From NCBI RefSeq assembly GCF_023822065.1, contig NZ_CP084930.1:1938001-2002000 (forward strand): a stretch of DNA of 64,000 nucleotides, written 5' to 3'. The stretch is from Sphingomonas morindae. GTDB taxonomy: Bacteria; Pseudomonadota; Alphaproteobacteria; Sphingomonadales; Sphingomonadaceae. The position numbers were made by a program, and so were the translations under genes. Of this stretch, positions 41,270 to 49,347 are shown one piece after another; position 1 is the first letter of the stretch; the number at the start of each line of letters is the position of its first letter. Under the pieces are notes generated by a model. That model did not search any database and was not told the origin of the DNA. It saw nothing but the letters and a program-made list of their open reading frames with translations.

Positions 41270-44200
41270 TCAGGCCGCGAACTTGCGCGAGGCCGAGCCG
41301 GACGCGAAGCTCGAGCTGGTGGTGGCGGACGGGCTCACGGCGTTGAGAATCCCCTTCAGGATATCGGTCTGCTCAGCCGAGATCTGCGCGATCGCCGAGG
41401 TGGCATCGGCCGTCTTCGCAGCGGCCGCGTCGGCCGCAGAATAGACGGACGCGGCGTTGTCGATCTTGTCGATCGCCTGGGTCGTCGCCGCCATGATCTT
41501 GTCGAACTGCGCGAAATAGGCGTCGGTCGAGCCGTAGAGCTGGCGCTCGATGTCGAGGAAGGACTGCGCGGCCGTCTGGTAGGCGCCCTGGTTGATCGTC
41601 TTGCCGGCGGCGATGTCGTCCAGATAGGGTTGGAGCGCGGCCTTGGCGGCCGTCTCCTGGTCGCGCAGCGACAGCGGCGAGCCCGAGCCCGCCTTCAGCC
41701 CCTGGAGGAAGTCCTTCAGCGTCGCGGACGCGGACGCGGTGTTCGCCTTCACCTGGTCCAGCTGCAGCGCGTAGAGCTGCTGCGCCTGGGCGAGCTGCTC
41801 GGTCGTGGCGCCGCCTTCCTTCAGCGCCTCGTTGGTCGCCTTCCACTTGTCGTTGAGCGCGTCGACCGCGGCGCCGACCGGATCGAGGATCGACTTCAGG
41901 TCCTTCGGGATCTGCTCGATGAGCAGCGCCTTGTTGATCGCCGTCTGGAGATCCTGGCCCGACTTCAGGATATTGACCGACGCCTGGCTGATGCCGGTGA
42001 TCACGCCTTTGGAGATCGACTGCTGGACTGCGAACGCGATCGCCGCCTGCTCGTCGTCGCCGAAGTCGGTAAGGCCTGCCACCGGGCTCGAGGATCCGCC
42101 GAGCTTGGTGCCCTCGGTGTTGACGCGGAACTTGCCCTTATAGGTGCCGATCGTGATCCCGGGCGAGCCGGTGATCTCGGCGCCGAGCGCGCTCGCGACC
42201 TGCTGGATGCCGGCGATCACGTTCTTGGCATCGCCGACCGATTGCTTCTCGGCCGCCTGGTTGTTGCCGAAGGTGGCGCTCACTGCGAGATTGCCGGTCG
42301 GATCGAGGCCGATCGTCGAGCCGCCCTTGGGCGTCTTCTTGAACAGGCCGCCGATGACGCTGCCGGCGATCGAGCCGATGATGTCGGCGCCGGGGATGCC
42401 GGAGAGCTTCCCGATCGCGCCGCCGATCTCGGCACCCGTCTTCGAGGTCTTGAGGCCGAGGCCCTTGGCGAGCGGCGCGAACACGCTGTTGGTGAAGGCG
42501 CCGGTCGCAGCGCCCTCGATCCCCTTGCCGGCGAACGAGCCGATCTTCTTCGCGCCGGCGTCGCTGATGCCGACGCCCTTGGCGAGGCTGGTGGCCGCCT
42601 TGGTGAAGAGGCCGAGCGCGCTGTGCGTTGGGTTGCCCGAGACGACGATCGGATTGTCGTTCGCCGCCGCGCCGGGCGCCGCGGGCGCCGCGAAGCTGCC
42701 GACCACCTTGCCCGAGCTGTCCAGCACCTGGGCGAGGCCGGCGCTGCCCGAGCTCGGCAGCGCGTCCGCGCCGCCGGCGGCGGTGCCCGCCAGGCGCTTG
42801 CTCGCGTCGCCGGCGGCGGTGCCGAGCTGCTTCAGCGGATCGAGCGTGGTGGCGATCGCCTCCGCCATCTTGGCGGACGCATCCTTCACCACCGACGTGC
42901 CGTCGATCTGGTCCTGCAAGTCGCGGAAGGCCTGGCCGAACAGCTTGTCGAAGATCTCCTCGCCGCGCAGCTTGGAGAAGGCGGCGACGAGCTGCTGCGG
43001 CAGCGCCTTGGCACCGGCGATGCCGTCGGTGAAGACGCCCTGGACCGCGCTCCGGATGTCGCCGAGCGCATTGGAATATTTCTGGAGCGCCTCGCGGTTG
43101 ATCTCGAGCTGGCGCTGTTCGGCCTGGAGCGCCTGCGCCGTCGCGAGGATCGCCTGCTTCCGCTGGTCGGTGAGCGGCACGCCCTGCTTTTCGAGCGAGA
43201 GCACCGTGCGCAGCGCGTCCGCCTCGGCGGTGCGGCCCTGGACCAGCAGCTCCTGCACCGCAAAGCCATCGCGCTGCTGCTTGATGAAGTCGTCATAGGG
43301 GCGGCTCAGCCCCTCCTGGATCGTCTTCTTCGCGGTCTCGGCATCGGCGATCAGCTGCTGGAAGCCGGGCGGCTTCCGGCGGCCGAGATCCTTGATGAGG
43401 TCGTCGAGCTTCAGCGTCTCGAGGTTAGCCCGGTCGATCAGCTTGGGGGTCGCATCCCACTCGGCGTTGATGCGAGCGATCTCCTCGGCCGCGCTCTCGG
43501 CAAACTTGATCTGGCCTTCCTGCGACTTCGGCTTCTTCGGCTTTGCGTCCTTCCGCAGCGCCGGGTCGAGCCTGCCGGTGTCGAGCGACTTGTCGATCTC
43601 GTCGGCCGTCTGCTTCTTCACCGTCGAGGAGGCGGAATCGATGATCGCCTGCTGGAGCTGGTCCTTGGTGACCTTGACGCCGGTGAAGTCGAGCTTCTCG
43701 GTCTGCTGGAGCGCCGCCTCGAGGGAGGTGGAGCCGCCCTGGACCGAGCGGATCAGGTCGCCGATCCCCTGCACATTGGCGTCGCGGCGGCCGCGGACCT
43801 TGCCGAGCGCGGTCTCGCCGCCCGGGCCGTCCAGCGCGAGGGAGTCGAGGATCCGCGTCAGGATCGATCCCTGCTGCCCGGAGGCAAAGGTCTTGGTCGA
43901 GTCCGTCTTCTCCTTGGCGGCCTCCGCGCGCAGGTTGATCGCGGTGAGCCGCGCATTGAGCCGCAGGAGCTCGTTCTGGTGCTCGAGCTTGCCCGAGGTC
44001 AGGTCGAAGATCTTGCCGAGCACGCCCTGTGCGTCGGCCAGGCCGTCGGCGCCGACCTTGGCGAGCTCGAGCGCATCCTTGCTCTCGAGGAGCTTGTCGG
44101 CGAGCCCTGCGACCACGGTGGTGGCGACGGTGAGCGCGATGCCCCAAGGGCCGGCCAGGAACTGCCCGACGCGCCCGAGCGTCCCGCCGAACCCGGTCAG

Positions 44201-45160
44201 GCTGCCGGCGGCCTGGGGGAACTGCTGCGCGAAGGCGCGCAGCGCGCTCGTGCCGCCGACCACCTGGACCGCGAAGTCCTGAACCTGGAAGCCGAGGTTC
44301 TGGACCGCGAACTGCTTGCCGGCAGCACTCACCTCGCGGGTGGCGGTGCCCTGCCGGCGCAGCGCCTGGCTGGTCGCCTCGAGCTCGCCCTGCAGCTGCA
44401 CCTCGCGCCGCGCATAATCGTCGAGCGTGATCGCCCCTTGCGAGATCAGGTCGCGGGCCTCGCGCTGGGCGGTGTTGTAGCGCTCCTGCGCCGCCCAGAG
44501 CGGATCGATCTGGGTGCGTAGCGCCGTGACGCGCTGCTCGAGCGCGGCGGCCGCGCGCGCCTGTTCCTCGAAGACGGCGGCGGACTGGCTCGCGCTCTTG
44601 CCCGCCGTGCCGCTCGTGACGATCGCGTCGGCCGCCTCGCGCACCTGGCGCGCGGCGACCTCGGCCTGGGCGAGCCGGATCTGCTCGTCATAGAGCCCGC
44701 GCATGGCCGTGGCCGATTTGCCGAGCTCCGCCTGGAGGAGGCCGAGCGAGCGCGCCTGCTGCTCGACCGCCCTGGCGTGATCCTCGGCGGCGATCGCCGC
44801 GGCGCGCGCGGCGGTGACCTCGAGCCGGGTGGCCTCGCTGGTATCGCCGGACGCGGCCGCCGCGCGCTCATAGGCCGACGCGAGCTCGCGCTGCGCGGTC
44901 GCGGTGTTGCGCGCCTCGGCCGCAGCCGCCCGCACGCCGCCCACATTGAGGTCGAGCGCGCCGGCGGCGGTGCGCGGCGCTGCGAGCGCGGTGCGCGCCA
45001 TCTGCTGGATGGCCGAGAAGCTCTTGTCGAAGGCGGTGCGCGTCTGCCCGGCGGACGCGACCGCATCCTTGCTGAAGGCCGAGAAGGTTGCGCGGGTGTC
45101 CTCGGTGAACTTCTGCCCGTTGAGCCGGAGGCGCGCGATGATGTCATTGGCCGCCATCAT
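41270..45160 (-). CDS. phage tail tape measure protein
   Basis: At 1296 residues this is the second-longest gene. It has the tape measure plan: extended alanine-rich coiled coils (ARTALAAPRTAAGALDL, AEVAARQVREAADAIV), a central hydrophobic region (WGIALTVATTVVAGLADKLL) and glycine/alanine-rich segments (LGLKTSKTGAEIGGAIGKLS) before the C-terminus. It lies downstream of the G/GT chaperone genes. The protein sets tail length and takes part in DNA injection; by the usual 1.5 angstrom per residue rule the tail would be near 190 nm. Confidence 0.9.
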   Translation of the reverse strand: MMAANDIIARLRLNGQKFTEDTRATFSAFSKDAVASAGQTRTAFDKSFSAIQQMARTALAAPRTAAGALDLNVGGVRAAAAEARNTATAQRELASAYERAAAASGDTSEATRLEVTAARAAAIAAEDHARAVEQQARSLGLLQAELGKSATAMRGLYDEQIRLAQAEVAARQVREAADAIVTSGTAGKSASQSAAVFEEQARAAAALEQRVTALRTQIDPLWAAQERYNTAQREARDLISQGAITLDDYARREVQLQGELEATSQALRRQGTATREVSAAGKQFAVQNLGFQVQDFAVQVVGGTSALRAFAQQFPQAAGSLTGFGGTLGRVGQFLAGPWGIALTVATTVVAGLADKLLESKDALELAKVGADGLADAQGVLGKIFDLTSGKLEHQNELLRLNARLTAINLRAEAAKEKTDSTKTFASGQQGSILTRILDSLALDGPGGETALGKVRGRRDANVQGIGDLIRSVQGGSTSLEAALQQTEKLDFTGVKVTKDQLQQAIIDSASSTVKKQTADEIDKSLDTGRLDPALRKDAKPKKPKSQEGQIKFAESAAEEIARINAEWDATPKLIDRANLETLKLDDLIKDLGRRKPPGFQQLIADAETAKKTIQEGLSRPYDDFIKQQRDGFAVQELLVQGRTAEADALRTVLSLEKQGVPLTDQRKQAILATAQALQAEQRQLEINREALQKYSNALGDIRSAVQGVFTDGIAGAKALPQQLVAAFSKLRGEEIFDKLFGQAFRDLQDQIDGTSVVKDASAKMAEAIATTLDPLKQLGTAAGDASKRLAGTAAGGADALPSSGSAGLAQVLDSSGKVVGSFAAPAAPGAAANDNPIVVSGNPTHSALGLFTKAATSLAKGVGISDAGAKKIGSFAGKGIEGAATGAFTNSVFAPLAKGLGLKTSKTGAEIGGAIGKLSGIPGADIIGSIAGSVIGGLFKKTPKGGSTIGLDPTGNLAVSATFGNNQAAEKQSVGDAKNVIAGIQQVASALGAEITGSPGITIGTYKGKFRVNTEGTKLGGSSSPVAGLTDFGDDEQAAIAFAVQQSISKGVITGISQASVNILKSGQDLQTAINKALLIEQIPKDLKSILDPVGAAVDALNDKWKATNEALKEGGATTEQLAQAQQLYALQLDQVKANTASASATLKDFLQGLKAGSGSPLSLRDQETAAKAALQPYLDDIAAGKTINQGAYQTAAQSFLDIERQLYGSTDAYFAQFDKIMAATTQAIDKIDNAASVYSAADAAAAKTADATSAIAQISAEQTDILKGILNAVSPSATTSSSFASGSASRKFAA

Positions 45161-45896
45161 TGCCTTCCAGGGTTGCGAGGAGCTGCGCGAACTCGGCCGC
45201 GAGCGCCTGCTCGGCGCGGCGCAGCGACGGCTCGGTCGAGAAGGTGTCCGCGAACTGGACCTGGCGGACGAGGACGAAGATCACGACGGTCTGGACGCCG
45301 CGCTGATAGCCGCGCTTGAGGTCGGCCGCGGTGCGGCCGCGCGTGATAGGCCGGAAGGCGCCGGTGCGTGCATTGGTGGTGCCCTCGTCTGCGACCAGGA
45401 GCCCCGCGCGGCCGGCGCCACCGCGCTCCTGGCTGGTGACGAGCCGCAATTCCTTGCCCGTCATCCGCTCCCATTCCGACGGCGTCAGGTTGCGGTAGCG
45501 GCCACGGCTGCCGGCGGCCTTCGTCGGGATCGCGAGATATTGCCCGCGGCGGCCGCGCAGCGTGCCGGGCGAGCTGAAGAAGTCCATGGCGCCATAGGTG
45601 CGCGACGCCATGCCATCGATCTGGCGGCGAGAGTTGAGTCGCACCCAGCCGGTCGGCTCGCGCGCGATGAGCCCGGGCTTGGGCGCGATCTCGCTCGTCC
45701 AGGCCCGCCACAGCTTGCCCGGTACCGCCGCGCGCGTCACCGCCTCGAGATCGAGCTCAAGGTTGCGCGTGACGCGCTGCACGGCGCGCGAGGCGGCGAG
45801 CAGCACCTTGCGGACGACGGCGTCCTCGCTGCCGGCGATGCTGACCGGATCGAAGTCGATGTCGAGGCCGACATCGACCCGATCAGCTACCGCCAT
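45144..45896 (-). CDS. DUF6441 family phage protein
   Basis: The 250-residue protein begins MAVADRVDVGLDIDFDPVS and contains VTRNLELDLEAVTRAAVPGK, WTSEIAPKPG and YRNLTPSEWERMTGKELRLV, as in DUF6441 tail-region proteins. It overlaps the end of the frameshifted GT product by 3 codons and the tape measure start by 17 bp. It is probably a minor tail or assembly protein. Confidence 0.75.
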   Translation of the reverse strand: MAVADRVDVGLDIDFDPVSIAGSEDAVVRKVLLAASRAVQRVTRNLELDLEAVTRAAVPGKLWRAWTSEIAPKPGLIAREPTGWVRLNSRRQIDGMASRTYGAMDFFSSPGTLRGRRGQYLAIPTKAAGSRGRYRNLTPSEWERMTGKELRLVTSQERGGAGRAGLLVADEGTTNARTGAFRPITRGRTAADLKRGYQRGVQTVVIFVLVRQVQFADTFSTEPSLRRAEQALAAEFAQLLATLEGNDGGQ

Positions 45897-46733
45897 CCGG
45901 CTTCTCCTCCGCCACGATCCGGTCGAGCATGGCGAAGGCGTCCATCAGCGCCGCCGGCTGATCGCCGGGCGCGCCCGTGGTCGGGAGCGGCGTGCCGGTG
46001 AGCGGGCCGGCATAGCGCCGGCACATGAGCCACAGGTCGACGACGCCCCAGATCCAGGCGGGCAGCGTCAGGCGCGGGTTTTCCGCCCACTTCGTGCCCG
46101 CGATTTCCCAGCCGCCTTCGACGGTTCGTCCGAAGGCGAAGGCCGCGGGCTCTCGTCGGACGGCGAGAGCGGCGGCGAGTTTCCCTCCAGCTCGCCCGGA
46201 TAGAGCAGGCCATAGGCGAAGTTTCCGGCCGACAGCATCTCGAGCGGGTCAAGCCACGCGAGGAGCTCGAGCGGCACGCGGCCGTCGGGGCCGAGCGCGA
46301 ACGGCGTCGGGATATTCTCCCAGCCGACCAGGAAGCGCCGGAGCGCGACGATCGGCGCGATCTCGCGCCGGCGCGCCATGCGCGCGACGAGATCCCGATA
46401 GTCGGGCCAGTGCTCGGCGAGCGCGGTCTTGGCCTCCATCAGGAGCTTGGCCTCGGCGGCCGGCAGCTGCTCGCCGCCCTCGAGCGCCGCCTCGGCGTCG
46501 GCAATCGCGATCAGCTGGTCGCGATCCTCAGGCTCGGCCAGCGCCAGCACGCCTGCGCGGAAGGCGGCGAGGAGCTCGAAGGCGAAGACGCGGCCCGCGC
46601 GGTGCTCGGCGGTGAGCTCGGCCTCGATCTGGCCCCGCTCGATCACCGAGCCGCAGCGGACCAGGAAGACGGGCGCCTGGTCGCCGGAGAGCCAGGCCGG
46701 CGTGTGCCGCTGCGCATCCTTGGTGGAAAGCAT
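45883..46733 (-). CDS. tail assembly chaperone GT fusion made by -1 frameshifting
   Basis: The G frame is read to the heptamer at 46185-46179 (codon 185), then continues in the -1 frame to TGA 45883-45885, giving 283 residues. The added 98-residue T part reads LAAALAVRREPAAFAFGRTV, EGGWEIAGTKWAENPRLTLP and AWIWGVVDLWLMCRRYAGPL. It has no start of its own and is coding-like throughout. As in lambda G/GT, the minor longer product should bind tape measure protein while G coats it during tail assembly. Confidence 0.82.
46068..46733 (-). CDS. tail assembly chaperone G-like protein
   Basis: The 221-residue product (MLSTKDAQRHTPAWLSGDQA) is acidic and helical, with VIERGQIEAELTAEHRAGRV and LAEHWPDYRDLVARMARRRE. 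It lies between tail tube and tape measure genes, the invariant place of the G chaperone in siphoviruses. Most ribosomes should end at 46068; a fraction slip at 46185-46179 to make GT. Assignment rests on position and the slippery site. Confidence 0.8.
   Translation of the reverse strand: MLSTKDAQRHTPAWLSGDQAPVFLVRCGSVIERGQIEAELTAEHRAGRVFAFELLAAFRAGVLALAEPEDRDQLIAIADAEAALEGGEQLPAAEAKLLMEAKTALAEHWPDYRDLVARMARRREIAPIVALRRFLVGWENIPTPFALGPDGRVPLELLAWLDPLEMLSAGNFAYGLLYPGELEGNSPPLSPSDESPRPSPSDEPSKAAGKSRARSGRKTRA
46179..46185 (-). promoter_or_regulatory. programmed -1 frameshift heptamer GGGAAAC
   Basis: On the minus strand the zero frame reads GAG GGA AAC, giving G_GGA_AAC of the X_XXY_YYZ form, close to lambda's G_GGA_AAG. 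Slipping back one base opens a 98-codon frame. The codon arithmetic fits exactly (555 nt before, 297 nt after). Confidence 0.85.
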
Positions 46734-46746
46734 GGGACGGCTCCGA

Positions 46747-47979
46747 TCAGGAGAAGCAGAGGATGCGGTCGGTGTCGCGGCCGATCGCGTCCTTGCCGAG
46801 CGAGCGGCACTGGAGGCTCATTTGCTCGGACCGCAGCTTGCCGCGCGTGCCCGGGTCGGCTGCCGTCGGCTGCGCGAGCGGCGCGATGAGCGCCCAGCGG
46901 TTGCCGGCGACCGAGCCATGGCGGAGCACCGCCGGCATCGTCACGCCATTGCCGATGTCGGCGATGGTGTTGCGGTTGGCGACGAGGGTGGCGAGCGGAT
47001 CGACCTTGAGCACCGGCACGCGGTCGACGATCTGGCCGGCGCCGAAGCCGAAGGGCGTGTTGGGATCGTCGACATTCTCGATCTGCGATCCCGGGTCGAG
47101 CGACCAGGTCGAGATGGTGAGCGCGCGGCGGTTCAGCACGGCCGCCAGCGAGGAGGCCTGGCCCTGGACCAGCGTCGGCGCCGAATGGTTGGCGATCGCG
47201 AGATTGGCCGGGATCGGCGCGTCCACCTTGCCCTGGTAGATGCCGGTGAAGCTGAAGGTGCCATAGCCCGGCCGGGCGTTCTGGCCATCGAGCGACAGCG
47301 TGCCGCGGCACGCAGTGAACATCAGGAGGGTGCCGTCCTCGTAGATGTAGCAGGTGCCCGCCGGCTGATCGGTGAGGCGCGAGGCCTGGTCGCTCGGGCT
47401 CGTCTGCGCATAGGTCCAGTTGGCAGGCATGCCGACCACGCTGGTGGCATCGAGCGCCGGGTTATAGGCCTCGCCGAGCGTCGCGACGCGGGCGGCGGTA
47501 TATTCGACCACCGCCGGGGTGGCGCCGGCGCCGGTGCCGGCGGAGATCGCCAGCAGCATGCCGATCACCGCGCGCGACGCGCCCGCAAAGGCCGCCGGAA
47601 GCGTGACCGAGGTGGCGGTGCCGGCGGTGGCGGCAGCACCGGCAATCGCCGCCGAAAAGAGGCCCTTCCACCCGCAGGCCTGGAACGCCTGATGAAGCGG
47701 CGGCTTCACGATCGCCGAATAGACCGCGCCGGCGCCCGCGCCCTTGATCCGCGACTTGAACGAGAAGGTGGCGGCCTGGCCGATGATCAGCGGCGCGCCG
47801 GCGACGAGCGAGCCGGTCGCCTCGTTGGACGCTTCCTGCGTCCAGGGCGAGTTGTAGGAGATCGAATCGGCCTCGACCGGGATCGCGTCGGCGGTCGGGT
47901 CGGGCACGACCGGCGTGTTCTCGTCGGGCTGCAGCTTGAACAGCACCGCCACATTGGCGGGTCGAATGGTCGGATCCAT
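46747..47979 (-). CDS. phage major tail tube protein
   Basis: The 410-residue protein starts MDPTIRPANVAVLFKLQPDE after GAGGAGG. It has two similar beta-rich halves, with SYNSPWTQEASNEATGSLVA, FSFTGIYQGKVDAPIP and FGFGAGQIVDRVPVLKVDPL. This plan and the position just upstream of the G gene match long siphovirus tail tube proteins with a duplicated domain. It would form the hexameric tube around the tape measure. Confidence 0.78.
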   Translation of the reverse strand: MDPTIRPANVAVLFKLQPDENTPVVPDPTADAIPVEADSISYNSPWTQEASNEATGSLVAGAPLIIGQAATFSFKSRIKGAGAGAVYSAIVKPPLHQAFQACGWKGLFSAAIAGAAATAGTATSVTLPAAFAGASRAVIGMLLAISAGTGAGATPAVVEYTAARVATLGEAYNPALDATSVVGMPANWTYAQTSPSDQASRLTDQPAGTCYIYEDGTLLMFTACRGTLSLDGQNARPGYGTFSFTGIYQGKVDAPIPANLAIANHSAPTLVQGQASSLAAVLNRRALTISTWSLDPGSQIENVDDPNTPFGFGAGQIVDRVPVLKVDPLATLVANRNTIADIGNGVTMPAVLRHGSVAGNRWALIAPLAQPTAADPGTRGKLRSEQMSLQCRSLGKDAIGRDTDRILCFS

Positions 47980-47989
47980 AGGTGCCTCC

Positions 47990-48424
47990 TCAGGCGGGCT
48001 GTGCGGGATTGCCGCGGCGGGTTGCGAAGGTGAGCTCAAGGTCGAGCAGGAACATGAGGCGGCGCTCTGAGGCGGCCGTGGCGACCTGGACCTGCATCGC
48101 GCCCTCGTCGATCGTCTCGGCGAGGCCGCCGAGCGGCGGCTCGTCGGCCATGAGCGCCGCGACCGTGTCGGCATGGAGCTGGTTGAGCGCGGCATGCGCC
48201 TCGGCACCGGCGCCGCCTTCGACATAGCCGCGGATGGTGACGGCGAGTTGGTACCAGGTGGCGCCGGCGCTGCCGTCGATGGTGCGCTGCCCGGCATCCT
48301 CCAGGTGCAGCGCGTTGAAACTGATGGGCTCGGCCGAGGGCTCGCGCTCGACTTCCGCGACGCCGTCGATCGCGCCCAGGCGGCGCTCGATCTCGGCCCA
48401 GATCTGCTCGCGAAGCGGCGTCAT
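47990..48424 (-). CDS. probable tail terminator protein
   Basis: The 144-residue protein (MTPLREQIWAEIERRLGAID) contains WYQLAVTIRGYVEGGAGAEA and LDLELTFATRRGNPAQPA, resembling tail terminator or gpU-like proteins in size and plan. ATG 48424 overlaps the upstream stop (ATGA). It lies between head-tail and tube genes, the usual site of the terminator that caps the tail. Confidence 0.65.
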   Translation of the reverse strand: MTPLREQIWAEIERRLGAIDGVAEVEREPSAEPISFNALHLEDAGQRTIDGSAGATWYQLAVTIRGYVEGGAGAEAHAALNQLHADTVAALMADEPPLGGLAETIDEGAMQVQVATAASERRLMFLLDLELTFATRRGNPAQPA

Positions 48425-48732
48425 CGCGCGCGCTCGAGCGTGATCTGCCATCGGCCCAGATCGTCGCGGTCAACGACCTCGATCGGGCTCCAGGTGACGC
48501 CGGCGCGCGTCAGGCGATCGCTCTTGCCCGGCCGCGCCGGGAGCAGCTCCTTGCGGATCTCGCAGCTGATCACGCGAGTGGTTGAGCGGCCGTTGTCGCC
48601 GGGCTGCCCGGCCACGTCCGACCAGATGACCGCGATCGGTGGCGCGCCCGCGGCGAGGCCGGCACCGGAATAGGAGACCGGCTCGGCGAATGCCGCGTCG
48701 ATGGCCGCCAGGCCGGCCCCCCAGTCGATCAT
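48421..48732 (-). CDS. head-tail joining protein (gpFII-like)
   Basis: The 103-residue protein (MIDWGAGLAAIDAAFAEPVS) has YSGAGLAAGAPPIAVIWSDV and a C-terminal WSPIEVVDRDDLGRWQITLE, resembling small head-tail joining proteins. It is coupled to the previous and next genes by ATGA-type overlaps. Assignment is by size, position and general similarity. Confidence 0.62.
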   Translation of the reverse strand: MIDWGAGLAAIDAAFAEPVSYSGAGLAAGAPPIAVIWSDVAGQPGDNGRSTTRVISCEIRKELLPARPGKSDRLTRAGVTWSPIEVVDRDDLGRWQITLERAR

Positions 48733-48893
48733 TCTTCGACGGTCGCGTCGGCAGCGAGACCCCGATCGACGAGCGCATCCGCGCGCGACGCATCGATCTG
48801 GTCGCCGGCGTCGCCGATGACGAGCGTCTCGCCGGCGTCGACGTAGCGGCCGTCGTTCCGCACCGTGGCGGCGTGGAGGAGGATCTTGTTCAT
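48729..48893 (-). CDS. small phage head-region protein
   Basis: A 54-residue protein starts at ATG 48893 after GGAG and reads MNKILLHAATVRNDGRYVDA, then GETLVIGDAGDQIDASRADA, LVDRGLAADATVEE. Its stop overlaps the next start (ATGATCG). The plan (small beta hairpins with a helix-rich end) resembles the short gene between capsid and head-tail joining genes of many siphophages. The function is unknown. Confidence 0.7.
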   Translation of the reverse strand: MNKILLHAATVRNDGRYVDAGETLVIGDAGDQIDASRADALVDRGLAADATVEE

Positions 48894-48942
48894 GTCCGCT
48901 CCGGGTTGCGGCGGCGCCGCAGCGCCGCCGCGGGTCTCAGGA

Positions 48943-49275
48943 TCAGGCGGTGACGGTGCCGTTGAGCCGCACGGTGACGTTCGGGTCGCCGGCAGCCTGG
49001 GTCGAGAGCGCGGCGCCGATCAGCGTGTTACCCTGCGCGGTCGTGGTCACGACCTTGGCGCCATCGTCCCAGTAGAGCTTCTGGCCCGGGGTGACGGCGC
49101 CAGCGGCCTTCGGCAGGACGACGACGCCGGTGACGCGGCCCTCCACCGGCGCGTTGGGCGCGGCGGCGATCAGCGCGACCGCGAACAGCGCGCCCACGAG
49201 GAAGCCGCCGCCGGAAGCGACCGCATAGGGCGCTGCGAACGTGCAGACGTCGCCAGGATGACGAAAATTGTTCAT
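48943..49275 (-). CDS. DUF2190 family protein, likely capsid decoration protein
   Basis: The 110-residue protein starts MNNFRHPGDVCTFAAPYAVA and contains PVEGRVTGVVVLPKAAGAVT, QKLYWDDGAKVVTTTAQGNT and LIGAALSTQAAGDPNVTVRL, the DUF2190 pattern of beta-tulip/decoration proteins. It directly follows the capsid gene. It probably stabilises the mature head. Confidence 0.82.
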   Translation of the reverse strand: MNNFRHPGDVCTFAAPYAVASGGGFLVGALFAVALIAAAPNAPVEGRVTGVVVLPKAAGAVTPGQKLYWDDGAKVVTTTAQGNTLIGAALSTQAAGDPNVTVRLNGTVTA

Positions 49276-49347
49276 GGGTGGTCTCCCGAAAGACGGCGGG
49301 CGGCTCGATCGCCGCCCGCGTCAAGCGTCAGGGTTGTTGGGATCGGC

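Noticed and set aside
40880-44521. Plus-strand open frame of 1213 codons
   Set aside because: It lies antisense to the tail proteins and tape measure gene. It is rich in Arg, Leu, Asp and Gly from high-GC codon bias, shows no domain, and the minus-strand genes are well supported.
45887-46252. Minus-strand frame of 121 codons in the G/T region
   Set aside because: It is the third frame (+1) of the region, arginine-rich and without family resemblance. The -1 frame carries the T-like sequence instead.
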